A DNA stretch of 11,166 nt from Planctomycetaceae bacterium (GCA_031278315.1 JAITKS010000086.1:1-11166), one strand, 5' to 3'; positions 1 through 5,820 are shown, counted from the first letter of the stretch. A program made the numbers and translations. Notes: generated by a model from the sequence alone, not told the origin.

Positions 1-153
1 CACAGAGAACACAGAGAAATCAGATTTTGTAATTTTAGATTTTAAATTTAAGTAAATTACTAAAAAATATTTTAGCTGGGAACGCAGGCGTCCCGCCTGC
101 ATCTTTTTTGTACAAAAAACGCCTAAAGATGCGGTCGAGATGACCGCGTTCCC
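1..153 (+). repeat. Cloverleaf intergenic repeat, copy A (left end cut by window)
   Basis: The AT-rich left module (1-77) opens with CACAGAG-type repeats and shares long stretches with 4385-4472 and with the reverse complement of 11079-11166. The core (78-153) can form an outer stem GGGAAC (78-83) with GTTCCC (148-153). This stem encloses three hairpins with no unpaired bases between helices. Arm 1 is GCAGGCG/CGCCTGC (84-100, loop TCC). Arm 2 is ATCTTT/AAAGAT (101-130), which also contains the palindrome TTTTTTGTACAAAAAA. Arm 3 is GCGGTCG/TGACCGC (131-147, ending in a G-T pair). Similar GCAGGCG palindromes are, from memory, widespread in environmental bacterial genomes. The function is unknown. 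It is most likely a non-autonomous mobile repeat. Confidence 0.85.
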
Positions 154-190
154 GAAAAAAATAAATTTTTCCGCGTAATTTAATTGCTTA

Positions 191-267
191 AATCTTAAAC
201 CCTAAACTTCAAATCTCAAATCTTAAACTTTAAATCTCAAATCTTAAACCTTAAATCTTAAATTTCA
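191..267. repeat. Degenerate heptanucleotide tandem array (11 units)
   Basis: Eleven consecutive 7-bp units keep perfect period with no indels. All fit AA(T/C)(C/T)(T/C)(T/C)A, with AATCTTA and AATCTCA the commonest. One unit (198-204) is AACCCTA. The array lies directly downstream of repeat copy A and upstream of the 363-409 hairpin. It contains in-frame stops and no start, so it is not coding. It resembles the short tandemly repeated heptamers known in some cyanobacteria in format only, not in sequence. Confidence 0.85.
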
Positions 268-362
268 AATCAACTTATTTTTCTTTTTTTAACTTTTGTG
301 TTACAAAAATTCCATAGATACATTTACGTATATTGCCTTTTTAAAAATCGTTCCTATAATTT

Positions 363-409
363 AAAAATGTTTCACAAAAGTTCGGAAACTTTTATGAAAC
401 ATTTTTTTT
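363..409. terminator. Strong intrinsic-terminator-like hairpin
   Basis: The arms 363-382 and 387-406 form a 20-bp stem with a single mismatch (c375 against a394) and the 4-nt loop CGGA. A run of eight T (402-409) follows on the + strand. A-rich sequence precedes it, so it could also act on the minus strand. The stem is AT-rich, which is less typical of a strong rho-independent terminator. It lies about 250 bp upstream of the desulfoferrodoxin gene and may insulate it from upstream transcription. The gene it terminates is outside the window or absent. Confidence 0.55.
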
Positions 410-654
410 GTGTTTTATGTTTTGTTTTTCCGTTTTTTAATCGAGAGATTTTCAATTGTGTACATGGTCTATTTGTTTCGTATTTTGAATTTCGGAGAGC
501 AAAGCGTATTAATTGAAATCTGCTCGCCAATCAGGTAAATAGGTAGAGAAGTCACCGAAAATCAAGCGGCATTAACGTAAATTCACGAGAGAATAGTTTA
601 TCACGAGTGAGCATTTTCAAACCGCAAATTAACCCTTAACCCTATAAAATTAAA
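410..654. other. Upstream region of desulfoferrodoxin gene, no gene seen
   Basis: No convincing reading frame is present. The sequence TCACGAG occurs twice (582-588 and 601-607). The second copy lies within the inverted-repeat-like TCACGAGTGA, which could be an operator. A TATAAA hexamer (643-648) sits 6 nt before the ATG at 655. If it were a -10 box, the transcript would be leaderless or nearly so. No recognisable -35 box accompanies it. No riboswitch could be supported. Confidence 0.35.
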
Positions 655-1032
655 ATGACCCAAATAAATGAAATTTATATTTGTGAATTGTGCGGCAACA
701 TAGTTGAAGTCGTTACACAAGGCGGCGGCAAGTTGAATTGTTGTAACAAAGAAATGACTCTAAAGGTCGAGAATACAGTCGACGCTGCAAAAGAAAAACA
801 TATTCCGGTTCTTACTATAAATGGAGATAATGCTGTCGTTCAAGTCGGTAGTATTGTTCATCCGATGGAAGATTCACACTTTATAACTTGGATAGAAATC
901 CAGCAAGGTGATAAATTTCAACGTGTCCAATTAAAACCGAACATTGAACCGAAAGCTGTTTTCAGAATTGATCCTAATCTGCCGGTCGCAGCAAGAGAAT
1001 ATTGTAACAAACACGGATTGTGGAAAAGTTGA
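655..1032 (+). CDS. dfx: Desulfoferrodoxin (superoxide reductase, two-iron type)
   Basis: This 125-residue cytosolic enzyme is expected to reduce superoxide to hydrogen peroxide with electrons from rubredoxin or a similar donor, and it is typical of anaerobes. The N-terminal desulforedoxin-like domain (about residues 1-36) supplies the FeS4 centre ligands C10, C13, C29 and C30. The C-terminal superoxide reductase domain carries the Fe(His)4Cys ligands: H49 in the EKHIP motif, H69, H75, C117 and H120 in the final CNKHGLW motif. E47 and K48, which are functionally important in characterised homologues, are present. Length and all metal ligands match the class I family, so the gene looks intact. 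ATG at 655 is favoured because it places the C-x-x-C motif at the usual N-terminal position. There is no clear Shine-Dalgarno site. The gene appears monocistronic, with no adjacent rubredoxin. Confidence 0.96.
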   Translation: MTQINEIYICELCGNIVEVVTQGGGKLNCCNKEMTLKVENTVDAAKEKHIPVLTINGDNAVVQVGSIVHPMEDSHFITWIEIQQGDKFQRVQLKPNIEPKAVFRIDPNLPVAAREYCNKHGLWKS

Positions 1033-1515
1033 TAAAAAATAACTTGCGATTTTGTCATTAAAAACGGTGTTTTCGTAAATTGTTCTGCTGAATTTTTAGA
1101 GAAGTATGTCCGAAATAAGTTTTAAGCTGCAGAATATAAATTTCGAATAGAATTGTATTATTTTGTGTGTTGCGTATTTAAGCATAATGTGCGGTTTTGT
1201 TAATCAAAAAGATACGTATATTTATTTTTTTTTACGTAAAGTATGAAATAAAAAAATGAAACTATGAGATTTCTTTATCGTGAAGTCAATATTATTCCAT
1301 AAGTTACACGAAATTTAATAATTTTATTTTTTTTGGCGTGGTATTTGATCGATAAAGTAAATATAGAAACAGATACGTTGTCTGTTTTATTTACACTGTT
1401 CCTATTATGATTTTGCGGATAAAGTTTGTTTTTCTGGTAAAGAGGAATCGGACAATATTACTAAAAATTTAAGATGAGAACAGCTTAAAATTTTAACGTA
1501 GGAGAGAATTTAACA
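1033..1515. other. Long AT-rich intergenic region
   Basis: No coding frame is seen over about 480 bp. A small hairpin, AAACAGA/TCTGTTT (1367-1387, 7-nt loop), lies within it, as does the sigma-54-like site listed separately. The sequence just before the next gene has a usable ribosome-binding site, GGAG (1501-1504), 11 nt before ATG at 1516. This is one of only two good Shine-Dalgarno sites in the window. Confidence 0.5.
1334..1348 (+). promoter_or_regulatory. Weak sigma-54-like promoter candidate
   Basis: TGGCGTGGTATTTGA keeps the -24 TGGC element and a -12 TTG at the right spacing, but the -12 GC is replaced by GA. It lies 167 bp upstream of the PEP-CTERM gene. Sigma-54 control of PEP-CTERM genes is known in some bacteria. 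The missing -12 C makes this only a candidate. Confidence 0.2.
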
Positions 1516-2310
1516 ATGAAAAAGGTAATTTTGTTTTTGGCAGTTGTGTTTTTTTTGACGCCGTCTGCAGCATTTTCCGACATATCGTTAATGGAACTTT
1601 ATGGTGTTAAACTTAAAGATCAGAGCGCAGACGGCGACATGTATAATTTGTACGGTATGCTAAATAACTATCTAGGACTAAATGATGATGAAAAGTATGC
1701 CAACAGTATAGATCTGTTCAATGAACGCGGAATTGATCCGACAACGCAGTGGATGACATCTGGTTCAACTTTAATTCAAGCGTTTAATCAATCGAGTTAT
1801 TTGCATCAGGTTAATGTCCTTTCGAGTGAAGGCGTAGAAATCTGCAAGTTGTATGATCAATATAACGGCGGCAGTACTGGTGAAGAATATGCGCTTGAAG
1901 ACGGTTTGATTCTTGATTTTCTGTTGTTACCGTACACAGTTAGAGAAGACGGCACGTATAATTATGCTTACGCATGGTCTTCGGATCCATCGAAAAATGC
2001 AAATGTCGGTGAAACATATTACAACGGTGATTTACTAGGTATCGGTGACGGAGGAATTCACATGATCGCATTTGACATAACAGATTTGTATAATGACAAG
2101 AAAGGCACATCATTTAATTCAGTTTACATGTTTGGTTTGGAAGATTTACCATACAATCAAAGTGATTTCGACTACAACGACATGGCAATTATTATGACAA
2201 ATTTAACACCAACAGTAGCAACTCCAGAACCGGCAACTATGTTAATTTTACTTGCAGGCGGCGGATTAGTCTCGGCAAGATATTTAAGACGAAAGAGAAA
2301 ATTATTGTAA
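1516..2310 (+). CDS. PEP-CTERM sorted surface protein with DUF4114-like motif
   Basis: This is a 264-residue exported protein. The N-terminus (1-21) is a classical signal peptide: two lysines, a hydrophobic core, and likely cleavage after AFS. The C-terminus (237-264) is a PEP-CTERM signal: PEP at 237-239, a short hydrophobic helix and a basic tail RRKRK. Such tails are processed by an exosortase, so the mature protein is probably delivered to the outer surface or extracellular matrix. Residues 209-226 contain EDLP followed by DFDYND. This resembles the acidic end of DUF4114 domains, often thought to bind calcium; that match is by eye. The middle region is rich in Y, N, D and G and lacks cysteine pairs; only one Cys is seen after the signal peptide. 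No exosortase gene is in the window. The gene has its own Shine-Dalgarno site and is probably monocistronic. Its substrate or partner is unknown. Confidence 0.88.
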   Translation: MKKVILFLAVVFFLTPSAAFSDISLMELYGVKLKDQSADGDMYNLYGMLNNYLGLNDDEKYANSIDLFNERGIDPTTQWMTSGSTLIQAFNQSSYLHQVNVLSSEGVEICKLYDQYNGGSTGEEYALEDGLILDFLLLPYTVREDGTYNYAYAWSSDPSKNANVGETYYNGDLLGIGDGGIHMIAFDITDLYNDKKGTSFNSVYMFGLEDLPYNQSDFDYNDMAIIMTNLTPTVATPEPATMLILLAGGGLVSARYLRRKRKLL

Positions 2311-2370
2311 TCTAACAAAATCATAAATCATAACGATTATGTTGAATTTGAAAATTACAAAAATTTTAAG

Positions 2371-2616
2371 AATAGGAACACTTGGGACAGATAGTACATG
2401 AAATATGAGTTAAACAACTTTTAAATTGTGATAATAAGTAACATCTTATTATTTAATTTTCCATTTTGGAAATATTATGACAATTTAAAATAATGAATCG
2501 GCTCATATTGAAAATTCATTTTGTTGTATATGCGGTAAAAAAATAAATTGAATTTTCAGTGAGCTTATTTGTTACTTAACGGTAATTCAACTGTTTGTTG
2601 TCCCATGTGTCCTATT
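2371..2616. mobile_element. MITE-like element with about 18-bp terminal inverted repeats
   Basis: The left end AATAGGAACACTTGGGACA (2371-2389) matches the reverse complement of the right end (2599-2616), which is AATAGGACACATGGGACA, apart from one inserted base and a T/A change. Inside, 2501-2518 and 2548-2564 form a second inverted pair sharing GCTCA and TGAAAATTCA. The 246-bp interior has no reading frame. GGGACA-type ends are, from memory, common in small repeats linked to IS200/RAYT-like transposases, but the family is not established here. No clear target-site duplication is visible. Confidence 0.6.
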
Positions 2617-2970
2617 TTATTTATATACAATTCGTATTATGATTTTTAGCGGTTTGAAATCGTATAAAAATCTATAATGAAATTCGGTGATATAAGTGTT
2701 ATTCATTAAAAAGCCTGCTTTCCGATAGATAAGCGATTGGCGATAATCGAAAAATAAAGAGTGAAAAGTTTAAAACTTTCTGGTAATAATATCATTTGTT
2801 TTTTTTCTTTACCGCATGAAAACATCATTTAATTATTCAGTATGATATTACATAGATATTACACTGATCATTTACAGATTTTTACCTGAATAGTTACAAA
2901 AATTCTACTGGATAGTAACCAAGATTTGAGAATTATTTTTTGTTTGAGTTGAAAAATTTTTGGAGGAATT
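2617..2970. other. accC upstream region
   Basis: No gene is seen. The region holds the palindromic stretch GAAAAGTTTAAAACTTTC (2762-2779) and, at 2884-2919, two tandem minus-strand copies of the short unit described at 8537-8590. It ends in GGAGG (2962-2966), the strongest Shine-Dalgarno site in the window, 4 nt before the GTG start of accC. Confidence 0.5.
2884..2919 (-). repeat. Two tandem GTAACTATYCAGTAGAAT-type units
   Basis: Read on the minus strand, 2919-2898 is GTTACTATCCAGTAGAATTT plus two T. It is followed directly by GTAACTATTCAGGT (2897-2884). The same unit occurs on the + strand at 8537-8561 and 8562-8590. A relative with GTAATATATCAGTGGAAT appears at 4354-4380 and at the ends of copy B. 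Confidence 0.65.
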
Positions 2971-4317
2971 GTGTTTAAGCGTGTACTTATAGCTAATCGC
3001 GGCGAGATTGCATTACGGGTGATACGTGCGTGCCGTGAATTAGGAATAGAGACAGTAGCAGTATTTAGCGAAGCAGATAAGGATGCAGCATATCTTGATT
3101 TAGCTGATTTGAAAATTTGTATAGGTTCATCTCGTTCAGCAGATTCTTATTTGAAGATCGATAGAATAATTAGTGCGTGTGAAATTTTTAGTGTTGATGC
3201 GGTTCATCCGGGTTATGGATTTCTTTCTGAGAATGCTCATTTTGCTGAAGTTTGTAAGAGTTGCAATTATGAATTTATTGGGCCGACGGCGGAGGCGATG
3301 TCTCTTTTGGGCGACAAGAATTCAGCGCGGGAGATTGCGGTTAAAGCTGGTGTCGAGTGTGTGCCGGGTTCGGATGGTTTAATCAAGTCGGAGTCTGAGG
3401 CGATTCGTTTTGCGGACAAAGTTGGATTTCCTGTTTTGATAAAGGCGTCAGCCGGCGGCGGCGGTCGAGGAATGAGAGTCGCTAAAGACAGAGAGCAACT
3501 ATCGACCGCAATAAAGCAGGCATCGCAGGAAGCTCAAAATGCTTTTGGAAATGATGCAATTTATTTAGAGAAATTTATTGAGTTACCGCGTCATGTTGAG
3601 GTGCAGATTATTGCTGATAATTTTGGTAATGTTGTTCATTTGTGGGAAAGAGATTGTTCGATACAGCGCCGTCATCAGAAGTTAATAGAGGAATCGCCTG
3701 CTCCAAATTTGAAACAAAAAACGCGGGAGCAAATGTGTAGTGCAGCTGTAAAGTTAGTAAAAACAGCAGGTTATACGAATGCAGGAACGGTAGAATTTTT
3801 AGTTGATAAGGATGAAAAATTTTATTTTATCGAGATGAATGCGAGGATTCAGGTTGAGCATCCGGTAACGGAATTGATTACGGGGATTGATTTGATCAAA
3901 AATCAAATTTTGATTGCGGCGGGCAAGCGTTTATCTTTTAAGCAATCTGATGTGAAGCAATTTGGTCATGCGCTTGAGTGTAGGATTAATGCGGAGGATC
4001 CGGATCATAATTTTCGGCCGTGTCCGGGCAAAATTGATAGGTTAATTATTCCGGGCGGTTTTGGTGTGAGATTTGATTCGCATGTTTATGCCGGTTATAC
4101 AGTGAGTCCGACGTATGATTCGATGGTTGGTAAACTTATTGTTCATCAGCCGACAAGAAGTGAAGCGATTAGTTCGATGCGCCGTTGTTTACGGGAGTTA
4201 GTTATTAGCGGCATAAAGACATCTGTACCGTTACAGCAAAGAATTTTAGACAGCAAAGAATTTCAAGCCGGCAATATCGATACAATATTCATCGAAAGAA
4301 AATTCATGAAAAAATAA
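2971..4317 (+). CDS. accC: Acetyl-CoA carboxylase, biotin carboxylase subunit
   Basis: This subunit carries out the ATP- and bicarbonate-dependent carboxylation of the biotin carrier protein, the first half-reaction of malonyl-CoA synthesis for fatty acids. At 448 residues it has nearly the E. coli AccC length (449). The N-terminal domain begins KRVLIANRGEIA. The ATP-grasp part has K116, the glycine loop ASAGGGGRGM (159-168) and H208. Metal and catalytic residues are E275, E288, N290 and R292 in EMNARIQVEHPVTE, with R338 in the C-terminal domain. There is no fused biotinyl or carboxyltransferase domain, which argues against full-length pyruvate carboxylase. A separate acyl-CoA or pyruvate carboxylase subunit A cannot be excluded. 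GTG at 2971 is chosen because GGAGG lies 4 nt upstream and the protein aligns from residue 1. Unusually, accB, normally just upstream, is absent. Codon third positions are strongly T/G-rich. Confidence 0.95.
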   Translation: MFKRVLIANRGEIALRVIRACRELGIETVAVFSEADKDAAYLDLADLKICIGSSRSADSYLKIDRIISACEIFSVDAVHPGYGFLSENAHFAEVCKSCNYEFIGPTAEAMSLLGDKNSAREIAVKAGVECVPGSDGLIKSESEAIRFADKVGFPVLIKASAGGGGRGMRVAKDREQLSTAIKQASQEAQNAFGNDAIYLEKFIELPRHVEVQIIADNFGNVVHLWERDCSIQRRHQKLIEESPAPNLKQKTREQMCSAAVKLVKTAGYTNAGTVEFLVDKDEKFYFIEMNARIQVEHPVTELITGIDLIKNQILIAAGKRLSFKQSDVKQFGHALECRINAEDPDHNFRPCPGKIDRLIIPGGFGVRFDSHVYAGYTVSPTYDSMVGKLIVHQPTRSEAISSMRRCLRELVISGIKTSVPLQQRILDSKEFQAGNIDTIFIERKFMKK

Positions 4318-4325
4318 AAACTCTG

Positions 4326-4380
4326 ATAATATATCAATGAAATATTTGTTTGTGTAATATATCAGTGGAATATTTTTTTT
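4326..4380 (+). repeat. Two tandem short GTAATATATCARTGRAAT units after accC
   Basis: Units at 4326-4347 (ATAATATATCAATGAAATAT plus TT) and 4354-4380 (GTAATATATCAGTGGAATAT plus a T run) follow the accC stop within 10 bp. The second is the left inverted terminus of repeat copy B. The T-run might help end transcription, but there is no stem beside it. Confidence 0.7.
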
Positions 4381-4617
4381 ATTAACCACAGAGAACACAG
4401 AGAACACAGAGGAAGAATATTTTGTAATTTTAGATTTTCAATTTAAGTGAATTACTAAAAAATATTTTAGCTGGGAACGCAGGCGTCCCGCCTGCATCTT
4501 TTTTGTACAAAAAACGCCTAAAGATGCGGTCGAGACGACCGCGATCCCGATCCCGACCGCGATCCCGATCCGCGATCCGCGATCCCGATACAATAAATTA
4601 TTCCACAGAAATATTAC
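4354..4617 (+). mobile_element. Cloverleaf repeat, copy B, with terminal inverted repeats
   Basis: The left terminus (4354-4376) and the reverse complement of the right terminus (4595-4617) match at 20 of 23 positions. Both begin GTAATAT and contain GTGGAATA. Between them lie ATTAACCACAGAG and further CACAGAG repeats (4381-4412), the AT-rich module shared with copies A and D, and the cloverleaf core (4473-4548). In the core, arm 3 is fully Watson-Crick (GCGGTCG/CGACCGC). The outer 3' strand is GATCCC rather than GTTCCC, giving one mismatch. A short satellite replaces the sequence after the core. No open frame that looks like a protein is present. The right end stops 7 bp short of the histidine kinase stop codon. 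Confidence 0.7.
4536..4589. repeat. CGATCC/GACCGC short satellite inside copy B
   Basis: About 54 bp consist of reiterated CGATCC, CCGCGAT and CCCGAC blocks. The satellite starts from the 3' side of the cloverleaf core and is absent from copies A, C and D. It looks like local slippage expansion of the end of the core (GACCGCG followed by TTCCC or ATCCCG). It creates spurious Arg/Ser/Pro-rich reading frames on the + strand. Confidence 0.8.
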
Positions 4618-4624
4618 CAAAATT

Positions 4625-5518
4625 TCATTGGTATATCGTTGGAATCGTTAAGATAAATTTTGTGCTTTTCTTTTTTACAGATTCCGTTTTTATTGTTCCC
4701 CCTAACTGCTGCATTATTTTCCACGTTTTGGGCAGACCAAATCCTAAACCGCGCCCGGCTTGCCGCCCCGAAAAATACGGACAAAAAATTAAATTTCGCG
4801 TCTCCGGCGAAATTCCTATCCCATTGTCCTCAACTGAAATCCTAATTGTATCAGCACTTTTATTCAAACCAATATAAATATATCCATCACCTTTTGACTC
4901 TAATCGCCCCCCAATATTCTCCGCTGCAATACTTTTCGATATTAAAGCCTCACGAGAATTATTACAAATAGCCGAAATAGCTACATGCAACTGCACTTGA
5001 TCCGTCTCAATAAATAACGACTTAATCTTTGTTTCAAAAATTATTTCAATCGATAACCCGCTGCCAATCTCTTGTAATTTTAACTCTTGCTCGCTAACAA
5101 TTTTATTTAACTCTTCAACTAAATCAAACCTGCTAACTACCGGTAAAGGCGGACGCGCAAAATACCTGATATCAGCAATCATCTCATACGCCCGCTTGAC
5201 TTGAGCAATAATAACCGCCAGCTTCCGCTGATGCTCAACATTACCTATTTCACGAATCAAAAGCTGCGCATGCCCGCTTATTATCGCAAGCGGATTATTG
5301 ATCTCATGACCGGCACCCGCTGCAAACTCGGCAAGCGCATCCAACTTCTGAATCTCCAATTCCGCATCAAACCTTTCACGCAACTCCTTGATAGATTTCC
5401 TACCGCTACATAAATCTGACCAAAAAACGTCATCGTCAATATCTATCTTAGCCTTAGAACTCGACTTCGCCCGCACAACACTTGCAAGGGGGGGCTTTTT
5501 AAGTTTGGTTGTTTTCAT
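4625..5518 (-). CDS. Soluble orphan sensor histidine kinase
   Basis: This 297-residue protein has no signal peptide or membrane segment. It opens with a charged, Lys/Ser-rich tail (1-30), then a likely helical linker (about 40-60). The HisKA dimerisation domain follows, with phospho-acceptor H71 in HEINNP. A HATPase_c domain completes it, with N box CNNSREA (N186), G1 box DNGIG (231-235), F box around CPYFSG and G2 box GRGLGFGL (255-262). All catalytic boxes are present, so it should autophosphorylate. There is no PAS, GAF or receiver domain and no response regulator nearby, so signal and partner are unknown. ATG at 5518 is preferred over an upstream frame extension to 5575, which would run through the tRNA gene. 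The coding strand has a run of seven C at + positions 5488-5494, near codons 9-11. Its 5' end lies 20 bp from the divergent tRNA. Confidence 0.9.
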   Translation of the reverse strand: MKTTKLKKPPLASVVRAKSSSKAKIDIDDDVFWSDLCSGRKSIKELRERFDAELEIQKLDALAEFAAGAGHEINNPLAIISGHAQLLIREIGNVEHQRKLAVIIAQVKRAYEMIADIRYFARPPLPVVSRFDLVEELNKIVSEQELKLQEIGSGLSIEIIFETKIKSLFIETDQVQLHVAISAICNNSREALISKSIAAENIGGRLESKGDGYIYIGLNKSADTIRISVEDNGIGISPETRNLIFCPYFSGRQAGRGLGFGLPKTWKIMQQLGGTIKTESVKKKSTKFILTIPTIYQ

Positions 5519-5524
5519 TATAAT
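5496..5524 (+). promoter_or_regulatory. Likely promoter of tRNA-Gly
   Basis: A perfect -10 hexamer TATAAT (5519-5524) ends 14 bp before the tRNA 5' end, which would give a leader of roughly 8 nt. The -35 region (about 5496-5501, TTTTTA) is weak and falls inside the first codons of the divergent histidine kinase. The kinase start codon touches the -10 box. Confidence 0.5.
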
Positions 5525-5538
5525 TCGCAAAAATTTAT

Positions 5539-5609
5539 GCGCCCTTAGTGTAGTGGTAACACGATAGCTTCCCAAGCTGTAATTGAGGGTTCGATTCCCT
5601 TAGGGCGCT
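5539..5609 (+). tRNA. tRNA-Gly (anticodon CCC)
   Basis: The gene forms a complete cloverleaf. The acceptor stem is GCGCCCT (5539-5545) with AGGGCGC (5602-5608), all seven pairs Watson-Crick, and the discriminator is T5609. The D arm contains GTGTAGTGGTAACAC. The anticodon stem is ATAGC/GCTGT with loop TTCCCAA and anticodon CCC at 5571-5573, reading GGG. The T arm is GAGGG-TTCGATT-CCCTT. The 3' CCA is not encoded, so it must be added enzymatically. It is a single gene between a kinase on the opposite strand and cloverleaf repeat copy C, 36 bp downstream. Confidence 0.95.
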
Positions 5610-5645
5610 TAATTCTTATGGTAACTTCTAAAAACTAATATTAAG

Positions 5646-5721
5646 AGGAACGCAGGCGTCTCGCCTGCACTTTTTTTGTACCAAAAACGCCTAAAGATGC
5701 GGTCGAGACGACCGCGTTCCT
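5646..5721 (+). repeat. Cloverleaf intergenic repeat, copy C (core only)
   Basis: The core alone is present, without the CACAGAG and AT-rich left module. The outer stem is AGGAAC (5646-5651) with GTTCCT (5716-5721), a compensatory A-T for the G-C seen in copy A. Arm 1 is GCAGGCG/CGCCTGC with loop TCT. Arm 3 is GCGGTCG/CGACCGC (5699-5715). Arm 2 has one mismatch (ACTTTT against AAAGAT). It lies directly downstream of tRNA-Gly, where it could influence 3' processing or termination. Confidence 0.85.
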
Positions 5722-5723
5722 TC

Positions 5724-5794
5724 TATACTTTTCACACTTTAAATTTCGGTATTCGTTTTAAACGAAAACCGCAATTTAAAGTGCGAGGAGTATA
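5724..5794. repeat. Compact palindromic repeat, 24-bp stem
   Basis: Arms 5735-5758 and 5760-5783 pair at 22 of 24 positions around T5759. The left arm starts CACTTTAAATTTCGGTATTC. Flanking TATACT (5724-5729) and AGTATA (5789-5794) extend the symmetry. The arm sequence closely resembles the ends of the 8637-8782 element (ACTTTAAAATTCGGT), so it looks like an internally deleted or solo version. It lies 26 bp beyond the stop codon of the phosphorylase gene and may affect the 3' end of that transcript, but no U-run follows on that strand. Confidence 0.75.
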
Positions 5795-5820
5795 TTTCAC
5801 AAATACATTAACATTACTTT

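Noticed and set aside
298..516. 72-codon open frame starting with GTG, Phe/Tyr/Cys-rich
   Set aside because: It runs straight through the strong hairpin at 363-409, has no ribosome-binding site and resembles no known protein. AT-rich sequence gives such frames by chance.
490..580. Possible c-di-GMP (GEMM) riboswitch before dfx, because of AGCAAAGCG and AGGTAAATAGGTAGAGAAG
   Set aside because: The required paired helices and the tetraloop/receptor do not form in the right order.
4381..4412. CACAGAG tandem motif considered as DnaA boxes or a CRISPR array
   Set aside because: The motif does not match TTATCCACA, the spacing is too short and irregular for CRISPR, and the same motif recurs in dispersed repeat copies.
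4354..4617. Calling the skew change a replication terminus with a dif site
   Set aside because: No dif-like 28-mer was recognised, and inversion or misassembly at the repeat explains the change equally well.
4438..4877. Open frames on both strands rich in Arg/Ser/Pro or Gly/Ile across copy B
   Set aside because: They are translations of the cloverleaf repeat and its CGATCC satellite, and the + strand frame continues antisense into the histidine kinase.
5519..5575. Upstream extension of the histidine kinase by 19 codons
   Set aside because: It would place the start inside the tRNA-Gly gene; ATG at 5518 gives a complete kinase.
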